A stretch of 64,000 bases of DNA. It comes from Acidobacteriota bacterium (lineage in GTDB: Bacteria > Acidobacteriota > Terriglobia > Bryobacterales > Bryobacteraceae). Numbering within the stretch: the stretch's first letter is position 1; each line of letters opens with the position of its first letter. The notes below the pieces were generated by a model that did not search any database, had not been told where the DNA came from, and worked only from the letters and a program-made list of their open reading frames with translations. Made by a program: the position numbers and the translations under genes. Positions 55,501 to 62,264 of the stretch are shown here, one piece after another. The stretch lies in contig CANIVU010000022.1 of NCBI GenBank assembly GCA_947470805.1, positions 1 through 64,000 on the forward strand, given 5' to 3'.

Positions 55501-55948
55501 CTGGTCCCTCAACGCGGTATCGGTGATGCAGTCCGGTTACCCGCTGGCCATCACCCAGCCCAACGACAACAGCGTCATCGGCGCCACCTACATGCGCCCC
55601 AACGGCACCGGCCAATCCGCAACCGTGGACAAACCCTTCGCCAACCGTCTCGACGGCTGGATCAACCCGGCGGCCTTCAGCCAGGCCCCGCAATTCACCT
55701 TCGGCAACACGACGCGTCTGAACTCCCTCCGCGGCCCCGGCCAAATCAACTGGGACGTCTCGATGTTCAAGACCGTCAACATCACCGAACGCATCAAAGC
55801 CCAATTCCGTGCCGAAGCCCTGAACTTCACCAACACCCCGATGTTCAACGGCCCCAACACGACTTTCACCAATCCCCAGTTCGGCCTGATCAGCAGCCAG
55901 GCCAACTTCTCCCGCCTCATCCAACTAGGCATCCGCTTCTTCCTATAA
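52553..55948 (+). CDS. Oar-like TonB-dependent receptor with carboxypeptidase-regulatory domain
   Basis: The 1131-residue protein has a signal peptide (MRFYFLALVCALTAAAQ), a CarboxypepD_reg beta-sandwich (LRGQILDPGGHAVPIAKVTLIDEGT...), a plug region (IAGGPVRGNNYTLDGISITD) and a long outer-membrane barrel ending LIQLGIRFFL with a C-terminal aromatic residue. This form is highly multiplied in Acidobacteriota. It imports or binds large ligands such as peptides or glycans, powered by TonB. GGGGAG stands before the ATG. A terminator follows at 55965. Confidence 0.92.
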   Translation: MRFYFLALVCALTAAAQSFHGSLRGQILDPGGHAVPIAKVTLIDEGTSVQRATITSDQGEFTFASVTPSTYQIIAEAPGFKRSERRNITVSTQAAVTIDFKLEIGQVSEQVNVTEEVPALETANASTGQVIDRQKLIDLPNLGRNPFMLSKLAENVVQVGNPKFNRMQDQSGSSQISIAGGPVRGNNYTLDGISITDSTNRAVIIPSVEAVQEVKVQANTYDAEMGRTGGGTFNTFLRSGTNQFHGSAFGYVRETGMLANNFFSNRAGTPIIDQPFRNYGGSIGGPVRIPKVYNGTNKTFFWITGEAYRQTESAGTRLSVPTAAERLGDFSQTQARTGGLQLVYDPLTTKADGSRAPFAGNVIPQGRISTPGRRIASYYPLPNAATRFYADLNYDATVAAYNRADQTTWKADHQLLSWWRASASYLHYGSREPGNAWWGTLASPNQAILFRKVDATQVNSTLTPTPTMVIAVRYGFNRFPNFSAPTSLGFSQTELGLPSSLAAITKYTAFPAITMSDVGSFGGGTTSQSVLHSKSFNTTVSKFMGKHSLKTGFDWRSLNNDGAPGVGPSSFGFTDVFTRQTPARTVAGTGAAMAGLLLGYPNSGSMTVATNFYNYVKYYAGFVQDDWRLSSKLTLNMGLRYEYETGPADRNNNFITGFDAKVASPLQATVPDPKIVGGVLFAGVNGNGIHAGNPNKNKFSPRIGFAYSKDSKTAIRGGYGIFWAPLPFSFQSTIGYSNATPIVSSIDNNFTPAATLDNPYPNGLIPPVGNAGGLATGIGQALTLPDGTARSGYVQQYSFDIQRQLPGSFVISAGYVGSKSLQLAQDGRNINQLAPEFLSLGAALNQSVPNPMFNRGGVLNVAGATISRSQLLRPFPQFTAVTLNNSDTNKAVYHSVYLKAQRRFAQGMTVIATYTRSQNMDQAYGTTGNTFSAAPAGPQNAYNPDGEYSLSAVHSPNRLSLAATYEIPFAKSFPKWSQFIAGGWSLNAVSVMQSGYPLAITQPNDNSVIGATYMRPNGTGQSATVDKPFANRLDGWINPAAFSQAPQFTFGNTTRLNSLRGPGQINWDVSMFKTVNITERIKAQFRAEALNFTNTPMFNGPNTTFTNPQFGLISSQANFSRLIQLGIRFFL

Positions 55949-55964
55949 AATAAGCATCCCTTAT

Positions 55965-55990
55965 AAGGGGACAGCCACCCTTGTCCCCTT
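55965..55990 (+). terminator. Terminator after the TonB-dependent receptor gene
   Basis: AAGGGGACA (55965-55973) pairs perfectly with TGTCCCCTT (55982-55990), followed by TCTTCCATTTTTC. The GGGGACA/TGTCCCC arms resemble those of the hairpin at 49943, which suggests a dispersed element used as terminator. Confidence 0.6.
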
Positions 55991-56043
55991 TCTTCCATTT
56001 TTCATAGATTGACGCCGCCCCGAAACCACTGCATATTTCCCAA

Positions 56044-57243
56044 ATGCAGTACCCCGCCATCCTCCTCCTAGCCCTCCAACTCCAATCCCAGCCCGCCGAA
56101 ACCCTCCTCCACCAAGCCGCCGACGCTCTCCGCACCGCCACCACCCTCCACCTCGAATCCACGATCGAAACCGAACTAACCAGCGACCTCCACCGCTCCT
56201 GGTCCAAGTCCATCGAAGTCATCGCCAAATCCTCCCCCACCCGTCTCCGCTACGAAGTCATCGATGGCTCCGGCTCCCTCCTAATCGCCACCGACGGCAA
56301 AACTCTCTGGCGCGCCGCCCCCGACACCCGTGAATTCATCCGCGGCTCCGTCACCGGCCCCGTCCTCGAAACCAAAGGCGGCGGCCCCATCGCCGAAATG
56401 GCCATCCGCCGCGTCCCCCTCGCCCTCAACTTCCAAGCCTCCCGTTTAACCAACAACCTCAAACACGCCGAACAACTCCCCAACGAAACCGTCGAACTCG
56501 CCGGCCACCCCGTCGAATGCCTCGTCGTCCGCGCCGACTACACCCCCCACGGCGCCGCCCCCGGCATCGACGCCTGGACCCAAACCTTCTGGCTCCACCC
56601 GCAAACCAAACTCGTCCTCAAATCCGAAACCCTCTCCCGTGGCCACCAATTCCCCAACCAGCCCCACGTACAAACTACCTCCCGCCGCCTCACCCGCTAC
56701 ACCGTCGCCAAAATCAACGAACCCCTCCCCGACACTCTCTTCCAATTCACCCCGCCCCCCAACTACCGCGAAGTCGATCGCCTCGAACGCGCCTACCCCC
56801 GCCCCGCCCTCGATCTCATCGGACAACCCGCCCCCGACCTCGGCCTCCCCCAACACAAAGGCAAAGTCATCGTCCTCGATTTCTGGGCCACCTGGTGCAA
56901 ACCCTGCCGCACCCAAATGCCCGCCCTCGCCAAACTCCACGCAGAACTCAACCCACAAGACGCTGTCCTAATCGGAATCAACGACGACGAATCCGCCGAA
57001 AAGGCCACCCAATACATGCAGGAAAACGGCTACACCTGGCCCATGCTCCACGACGGCAAGCTCGGCGCCCTCCGCAAGAAGTTCCGCGTCGATACCATCC
57101 CCACCCTCATCGTCATCGACAAAACCGGCAAAATCATCGCCTACGAAGTCGGCCACTCCGCCAGCGCCGAACAGGCCATCCGCGCCGCCATCACCCAAGC
57201 AACCCGCGCAACCGCTCCACATGCTCCCTTAACACCCCAATAG
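56044..57243 (+). CDS. TlpA-like thioredoxin with an N-terminal LolA/DUF2092-like domain
   Basis: The 399-residue protein has a short signal peptide (YPAILLLALQLQSQP), then a beta-rich domain of ~240 residues of the LolA/DUF2092 type (SSPTRLRYEVIDGSGSLLIATDGKTLW), then a thioredoxin domain of TlpA/ResA kind with FWATWCKPCRTQMP (Cys285, Cys288) and the cis-Pro strand FRVDTIPTLIVIDKTG. It probably reduces or isomerises disulfides in periplasmic proteins, or carries electrons for cytochrome c maturation. Its last 53 bases overlap the convergent gene at 57191-57790. Confidence 0.82.
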   Translation: MQYPAILLLALQLQSQPAETLLHQAADALRTATTLHLESTIETELTSDLHRSWSKSIEVIAKSSPTRLRYEVIDGSGSLLIATDGKTLWRAAPDTREFIRGSVTGPVLETKGGGPIAEMAIRRVPLALNFQASRLTNNLKHAEQLPNETVELAGHPVECLVVRADYTPHGAAPGIDAWTQTFWLHPQTKLVLKSETLSRGHQFPNQPHVQTTSRRLTRYTVAKINEPLPDTLFQFTPPPNYREVDRLERAYPRPALDLIGQPAPDLGLPQHKGKVIVLDFWATWCKPCRTQMPALAKLHAELNPQDAVLIGINDDESAEKATQYMQENGYTWPMLHDGKLGALRKKFRVDTIPTLIVIDKTGKIIAYEVGHSASAEQAIRAAITQATRATAPHAPLTPQ

Positions 57244-57790
57244 ACCGCTCCGCATTCTCCTCCGTCAACACATCCCAACCCAAATACGCCCCCCACAACG
57301 CCTCATACGCCAAGCCCCCGAACTCATACCGCAACTGCCCCAAGGTCGACCCAAAATCAATCTTCAAATCCATCCCCTTACAAAGCTTCCGTAACAACGG
57401 CGCCTTAGCCGGCACCATCGCCTCAATATCCGGAATCAACTCCACACTCGCCCCCCGCCCAATCGATCGCTGAAACATCGCCCACGACTGCGGATCCCGC
57501 CGCATCATCGCAATCATCTTCACGCTCGTATACCGGTACCCGCCCGCATACCGTGGCGTCTGCCGCGCCGCATGAAACGCCGCCACCGCCACGTTCTCCA
57601 CCGCATACCTCCCTATCCGCCCCGCCCCTACTTCGGCAAGCCCATCCAACAACGCCACCCGCCCCGCCGCATCCAAGTCTTCAAAATAATCGATCAACGC
57701 CACCGTCCCCGTACAAGGCGTCCGCCGCAGCAACGGAAACCCCGCCTCCGCCTCCGCTCCCAACTCTGCCCGCAAAATCGCAATCGTCAT
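57191..57790 (-). CDS. Protein of unknown function
   Basis: The 199-residue protein starts at ATG 57790, behind ACAGGAA. It is mostly helical by composition and begins TIAILRAELGAEAEAGFPLLRR; no signal peptide, cysteine cluster or known motif was recognised. Recurrent stretches such as ALIDYFEDLDAAGRVALLDGLAEV suggest helical repeats. Its 3' end overlaps the TlpA-like gene by 53 bases in convergent orientation, which is unusually long, so the true end or reality of one overlap deserves checking. Codon composition fits a coding frame. Confidence 0.6.
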   Translation of the reverse strand: MTIAILRAELGAEAEAGFPLLRRTPCTGTVALIDYFEDLDAAGRVALLDGLAEVGAGRIGRYAVENVAVAAFHAARQTPRYAGGYRYTSVKMIAMMRRDPQSWAMFQRSIGRGASVELIPDIEAMVPAKAPLLRKLCKGMDLKIDFGSTLGQLRYEFGGLAYEALWGAYLGWDVLTEENAERSIGVLREHVERLRGLLG

Positions 57791-57864
57791 TTCCTGTCCA
57801 TCGTCACACACTCTTCGCCGTCCAGTTATCGAACGTTAACCCGCCCGCCCTACCCTGAAAACTC

Positions 57865-60800
57865 ATGCGCATCGTTACGCTCCTGGCCCTCGCCTCCCTC
57901 GCCGTCTTCGCCCAAAGTACCGAACTCACCGGCCGCGTCACAGACCCCTCCGGCCAGCTCGTCCCCGGCGCCTCCATCCGCCTCACCCAGCAATCCACCC
58001 TCCTCGCCCTCGAAACCAAAAGTAACGATTCCGGCTACTACTTCTTCCCCCGCGTCCAGCCCGGCCTTTACCGCATCTCCGTTGCCAGCCAAGGCTTCAA
58101 AACCGTCGAACGCACCGGCATCACCATCGCCTCTGCCGACCGCCGCCGCGTCGATTTCCAACTTGAACTCGGCTCCGTTACCGACACCGTCAACGTCACC
58201 GCCGACGCCTCCCAACTCCAACTCGATTCCGCCGAAGTCTCCACCACCGTCTCCTCCCGCGAATACGCCAAGCTGCCGCAAATCCAGTACAATCGCATGC
58301 GCAGCCCCGCCAACTTTATCTACCTAAGCCCCGGCGTCCACGGCAACGTCGGCACCAACGGCCGTGAAACCGTCGCCGCCAGCAACAATATCCGCATCAA
58401 CGGCAGCCGCTCCACCTCCAACGAACTCTACATGGACGGCATCCCCGGCCGTACCAACTTCAACGAAACCGCCCCGCCCGTCGACGCCATCAACGAATTC
58501 AAACTCCAGGCCAACCAGCTCTCCGCCGAATACGGCAACACCGGCTCCGCCGTCGTCACCTTCTCCATCAAGTCCGGCACCAACGGCTTCCACGGCCTGC
58601 TCTTCAACATCTTCCGCAACGAAAAGCTCGATGCCCGCAGCTTCCTCTCCCCCACCCGCTCCACCCTCCGCCAAAACGAGTTCGGCGGCACCTTCGGCGG
58701 CCCCGTCCTCATCCCCAAAATCTACAACGGCAAAAACCGAACGTTCTTCTTCTTCTCCTACACCGGCTCCCGCAAACGCGGCCTCGATCAAACCCAGCGC
58801 CTCCGCGTCCCCACCGCCGCCGAACGTCAGGGTGACTACTCGGCCAACCCCCGCGTCGTCTACGACCCCGCCACCACCCTCTCCACCGGCGCCACCTTCA
58901 CCCGCCAGCCCTTCCCCGGCAACCGCATCCCCACCGCCCGTTTCGATAGCGTCGCCTCTAAAATCACCGCCCTCCTCCCCGCCGCCAATCTCACCGGCGC
59001 CGGCCTGCTCAATTACCAGGACTACATCGGCGAACGCCTCCTCGATCCCGATGTCTACCTCGGCCGCTTCGACCACTCTTTCTCCACCGCCCACCGCGTC
59101 TTCGGCACCTACAACTTCACCTTCATCCCCCGCCAGAACCAGACTGCCGCCATGGCCGACCCCTGGAACGATCGCACCCTCCAAAACATCACCTCCCACA
59201 TGGTCCGCGTCAACCACGATTGGATCGTCTCCCCCAACGTCCTCAACTCCGCCACCTACGGCTTCAATCGCTTCCGCAACCCCTTCCAGGGCTACTACGC
59301 CAACCAGGGCTACGCCGCCAAATTCGGCATCAAAAACGTAGTCGGCGACGCCTTCCCCACCTTCACCTTCGGCGATAGCTACTCCCCCCTCGGCCGCAAT
59401 TCGCTCTCTGATTCCACCGAATCCTCCATCGTCGCCAAGAACATCCTCAGTTGGACCCGCGGCAAACAGCTCCTCAAATTTGGCGTCGAGTTCCGCCAGT
59501 TCCGCGGCTGGTCTGTCGATCAATCCACCTCCGCCGGCAACTACACGTTCAGCAACCAGGGCACCGCCCTCCCCACCAGCCTCAACAACACCGGTGACTC
59601 CTTCGCCAGCTTCCTCCTCGGCCAAACCGGCACCGCCAGCTTAAGCCTCCCCTTCGAATCCGCCAACCGCAAGCCCTACTGGGGCTTCTTCCTCCAGGAC
59701 GATTACCGCATCACCTCCCGCCTCACCCTTAACCTCGGCCTGCGCTATGAGTTCATGGGCGCCCCCGTCGAAACCAAGGATCAGTACAGCCTCGTCGATC
59801 TCTCCGTCCCCAATCCCACCGTCGGCAATCGCCCCGGCTCCTCCGTCTTCGCCAGCTCCTCCCGCCGCCGTCTCAATAGCGCGGACTATTCCGCCATCGG
59901 CCCCCGCTTCGGCTTCGCCTACAGCTTCGGCCGCAAAATGGTCGCCCGCGGCGGCTACGGCCTCTTCTATGGCGATAACGATCTCGCCCCCGTCACCAAC
60001 GGCTTCCGCACCGTTGCCGGCTTCCAAACGCTGGACCAGGGAGTCACGCCCGCCTTCGTCCTCCAAAATGGTTTCCCCGGTACGTTCTCCGCCACTCCCA
60101 CTCTCGCCCCGGGCCTCCTGAACGGCCAAAACGTCACCGCGCTCAGCAGCTCCGCCGCCCGCAACCCCCGCACCCAGAACTGGAGCATGAGCCTCCAGCG
60201 CGAACTCACCGCCAACTGGACCGCCGAACTTAGCTACGTTGCCAATAAGGCCACCCGCCTCGCCTCCGCCGCCATGATCAATGACAACCAGGTCGACCCG
60301 CGCTATCTCTCCCTGGGCTCCGTCCTCACCCAGCAGGTCACCTCCGCCGCCGCCGTCGCCGCCGGTGTCACCCGCCCCTGGCCCACCTTCACCGGCACCG
60401 TCGCTCAGGCTCTCCGCCCCTACCCGCAGTACCTCACGGTCACCGAACAGTCCGCCAAGGCCGGCGCGTCATTCTTCCAAAGCTTCGTCGCCCGCATTCG
60501 CAAGCGCTACTCCTCCGGTGTCACCCTCGATACCCACTACTCGTACTCGAAACTCCTCGGCACCTCCGACACCACGCAGGATCACTTCAAACGCGGCGCC
60601 GAATGGACGTATCTGAACTACGACATCCCCCATTCGCTCGTCCTCCAGTACACCTACGAAATCCCGGGCACCGCCCGCCTCCGCGCCCTCACCGGTGGCT
60701 GGAACATCAACGGCATCCACCGCTATCAATCCGGCACGCCGCTCTTCGTAACGGCCAATAACACGCTCCCCATCTTCAACCGCACCCTCCGGCCCGATGC

Positions 60801-61155
60801 CGTCTCCGGCGCCAGCCGCACCAACGAAATCGAACTCGGCAACTTCCAGGCCAACTCCGATCGCCGCATCAACGCCGCCGCCTTCCGCGCCCCGGCCCCC
60901 TTCACCTTCGGCAACGCCGCCGCTTCCTACGGCGATCTCCGCAACTTCCGCGTCTTCACCGAGGACTTCTCCCTCGTCAAAAACACCCGCCTCGCCGAAC
61001 GCGCTAATCTCGAATTCACCGCCGCCTTCATCAACGCCTTCAACCGCCACCGCTTCACCGATTTCGTGGCCAATCTCAATACCCCCACCTTTGGCCAGGC
61101 CACCGGCTCCAGCCTCGGCCGCATCATCACCCTCGGCCTGAAGTTGAAGTTCTGA
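57865..61155 (+). CDS. Oar-like TonB-dependent receptor, second copy
   Basis: The 1096-residue protein has a signal peptide (MRIVTLLALASLAVFAQ), a CarboxypepD_reg domain (LTGRVTDPSGQLVPGASIRLTQ), a plug with SNNIRINGSRSTSNELYMDGIPG, and a barrel with repeats such as FFFFSYTGSRKR and LNLGLRYEFMGAPVE, ending GRIITLGLKLKF. It is divergent from the one at 52553 but of the same family, so it probably has another ligand. No SusD-like lipoprotein lies nearby, in contrast to Bacteroidetes systems. Confidence 0.92.
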   Translation: MRIVTLLALASLAVFAQSTELTGRVTDPSGQLVPGASIRLTQQSTLLALETKSNDSGYYFFPRVQPGLYRISVASQGFKTVERTGITIASADRRRVDFQLELGSVTDTVNVTADASQLQLDSAEVSTTVSSREYAKLPQIQYNRMRSPANFIYLSPGVHGNVGTNGRETVAASNNIRINGSRSTSNELYMDGIPGRTNFNETAPPVDAINEFKLQANQLSAEYGNTGSAVVTFSIKSGTNGFHGLLFNIFRNEKLDARSFLSPTRSTLRQNEFGGTFGGPVLIPKIYNGKNRTFFFFSYTGSRKRGLDQTQRLRVPTAAERQGDYSANPRVVYDPATTLSTGATFTRQPFPGNRIPTARFDSVASKITALLPAANLTGAGLLNYQDYIGERLLDPDVYLGRFDHSFSTAHRVFGTYNFTFIPRQNQTAAMADPWNDRTLQNITSHMVRVNHDWIVSPNVLNSATYGFNRFRNPFQGYYANQGYAAKFGIKNVVGDAFPTFTFGDSYSPLGRNSLSDSTESSIVAKNILSWTRGKQLLKFGVEFRQFRGWSVDQSTSAGNYTFSNQGTALPTSLNNTGDSFASFLLGQTGTASLSLPFESANRKPYWGFFLQDDYRITSRLTLNLGLRYEFMGAPVETKDQYSLVDLSVPNPTVGNRPGSSVFASSSRRRLNSADYSAIGPRFGFAYSFGRKMVARGGYGLFYGDNDLAPVTNGFRTVAGFQTLDQGVTPAFVLQNGFPGTFSATPTLAPGLLNGQNVTALSSSAARNPRTQNWSMSLQRELTANWTAELSYVANKATRLASAAMINDNQVDPRYLSLGSVLTQQVTSAAAVAAGVTRPWPTFTGTVAQALRPYPQYLTVTEQSAKAGASFFQSFVARIRKRYSSGVTLDTHYSYSKLLGTSDTTQDHFKRGAEWTYLNYDIPHSLVLQYTYEIPGTARLRALTGGWNINGIHRYQSGTPLFVTANNTLPIFNRTLRPDAVSGASRTNEIELGNFQANSDRRINAAAFRAPAPFTFGNAAASYGDLRNFRVFTEDFSLVKNTRLAERANLEFTAAFINAFNRHRFTDFVANLNTPTFGQATGSSLGRIITLGLKLKF

Positions 61156-61193
61156 AGTTGAAGCGGCTCACCGCGCCCAGCGATGTATCCCTC

Positions 61194-61463
61194 CTATTTC
61201 CAATTCATAACGAACGCATGGGCCAGCTTCGACCGCGCCTTCGCGGAAAGCCACGGATACTCCTGTCCCACAATCGCATCAAACCGTCGTAACGATTCAT
61301 CCACCCCCTGCGGCCTCGCCCCCACGTCCATCAGCGCATCATAAACAGCCATCACCCCAGCCAACACCTCCCCGTCCCCAATCGCCACCTTCTCCGCCGC
61401 TGAAAAGTAGATATTCCGCCACTCTTCAAAAACCCGATTGATCTCGTCGCGCAGTTCAACCAT
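61194..61463 (-). CDS. Small helical protein of unknown function
   Basis: The 89-residue protein starts at ATG 61463 with a strong AGGAGGG upstream (11 bases before), which supports translation. It is predicted helical and acidic (MVELRDEINRVFEEWRNIYFS). No domain is recognised. It is divergent from the redoxin gene with a 90-bp shared gap and convergent to the TonB receptor. Confidence 0.6.
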   Translation of the reverse strand: MVELRDEINRVFEEWRNIYFSAAEKVAIGDGEVLAGVMAVYDALMDVGARPQGVDESLRRFDAIVGQEYPWLSAKARSKLAHAFVMNWK

Positions 61464-61552
61464 CTGTTATCATCCCTCCTGGCGCAGAATACCACCCCAA
61501 AAGAAATTTTGAAGCCACCGCGGAACCGCCGCGCATCAGGACACCATACCCT

Positions 61553-62095
61553 GTGCGAAACGAAATCTGTAACGAGGTAGCCGACATTCTCGAGTCCAGC
61601 AAGACCGAGCAGGGCGTCGACTTCCTCTCTCTGGTCGAGAAATCCGCTGTTCTTCTGGTATTCCTCCGCCACGCCGGGTGTACATTCTGCCGTGAGTCCC
61701 TCAGTGACATCGCCCGCAACCGCGCCGAAATCGAACGGTCCGGCACCCGCATCGTCCTCGTCCACATGGGTGACCGCAAGGAGATGCGCGAACTCATCGA
61801 CCGCTACGGCCTCTCCACCGTCGATCGCATCTGCGATCTCGACCGCCGCCTCTACGCCTCCTTCGGCCTGAAAAACGGAAAACTCTGGCAACTCTTCGGC
61901 CCCAAAGCCTGGTGGCGAGTCCTCGTCGCCGGCTTCCTCTGCGGCCACGGTGTCTGGTTCCCCACCGAATCCATGCGCCAAATGCCCGGCGTCTTCTACA
62001 TCGAGCAAGGCGAACTCACCAAGAGCTTCCGTCACCGCAGTATCGCCGACCGCCCCTCTTACCTGGAACTCGTCCAACCCGGCTCCAATAACTAA
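61553..62095 (+). CDS. SelL/AhpC-like redoxin with CxxC
   Basis: The 180-residue protein has a thioredoxin fold with LLVFLRHAGCTFCRESLSDI (Cys43, Cys46) and GVFYIEQGELTKSF, as in SelL-type peroxiredoxin-like 2 proteins. In SelL selenoproteins the motif is UxxU; here both positions are cysteine. It starts with GTG and has no signal peptide, so it is cytoplasmic. It may reduce peroxides or oxidised cofactors. The start codon choice is not backed by a strong ribosome site. Confidence 0.78.
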   Translation: MRNEICNEVADILESSKTEQGVDFLSLVEKSAVLLVFLRHAGCTFCRESLSDIARNRAEIERSGTRIVLVHMGDRKEMRELIDRYGLSTVDRICDLDRRLYASFGLKNGKLWQLFGPKAWWRVLVAGFLCGHGVWFPTESMRQMPGVFYIEQGELTKSFRHRSIADRPSYLELVQPGSNN

Positions 62096-62170
62096 CCGGT
62101 TGTAACTGGGGCAAAGTCCCGCCAACCCGAAGGTATCGCGGTCACCGGCAACACCGTAATCACCGCAAAA

Positions 62171-62203
62171 GCGGAAGGGCCGTCCACCTGGACAGCCCTC
62201 CGC
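62171..62203 (-). terminator. Terminator of the right-end TonB-dependent receptor gene
   Basis: On the minus strand GCGGAGGGCTGTCC and GGACGGCCCTTCCGC form a long stem with one bulge and one G-T pair around AGGT, followed by TTTTGC. It lies about 60 bp past the receptor stop. The rest of the 169-bp gap has no gene. Confidence 0.6.
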
Positions 62204-62264
62204 GAGCACGACATCGAAAAGACCCGCACAACCACTCCGCGGACAGCCCCGCGGTTAGCGGCGG

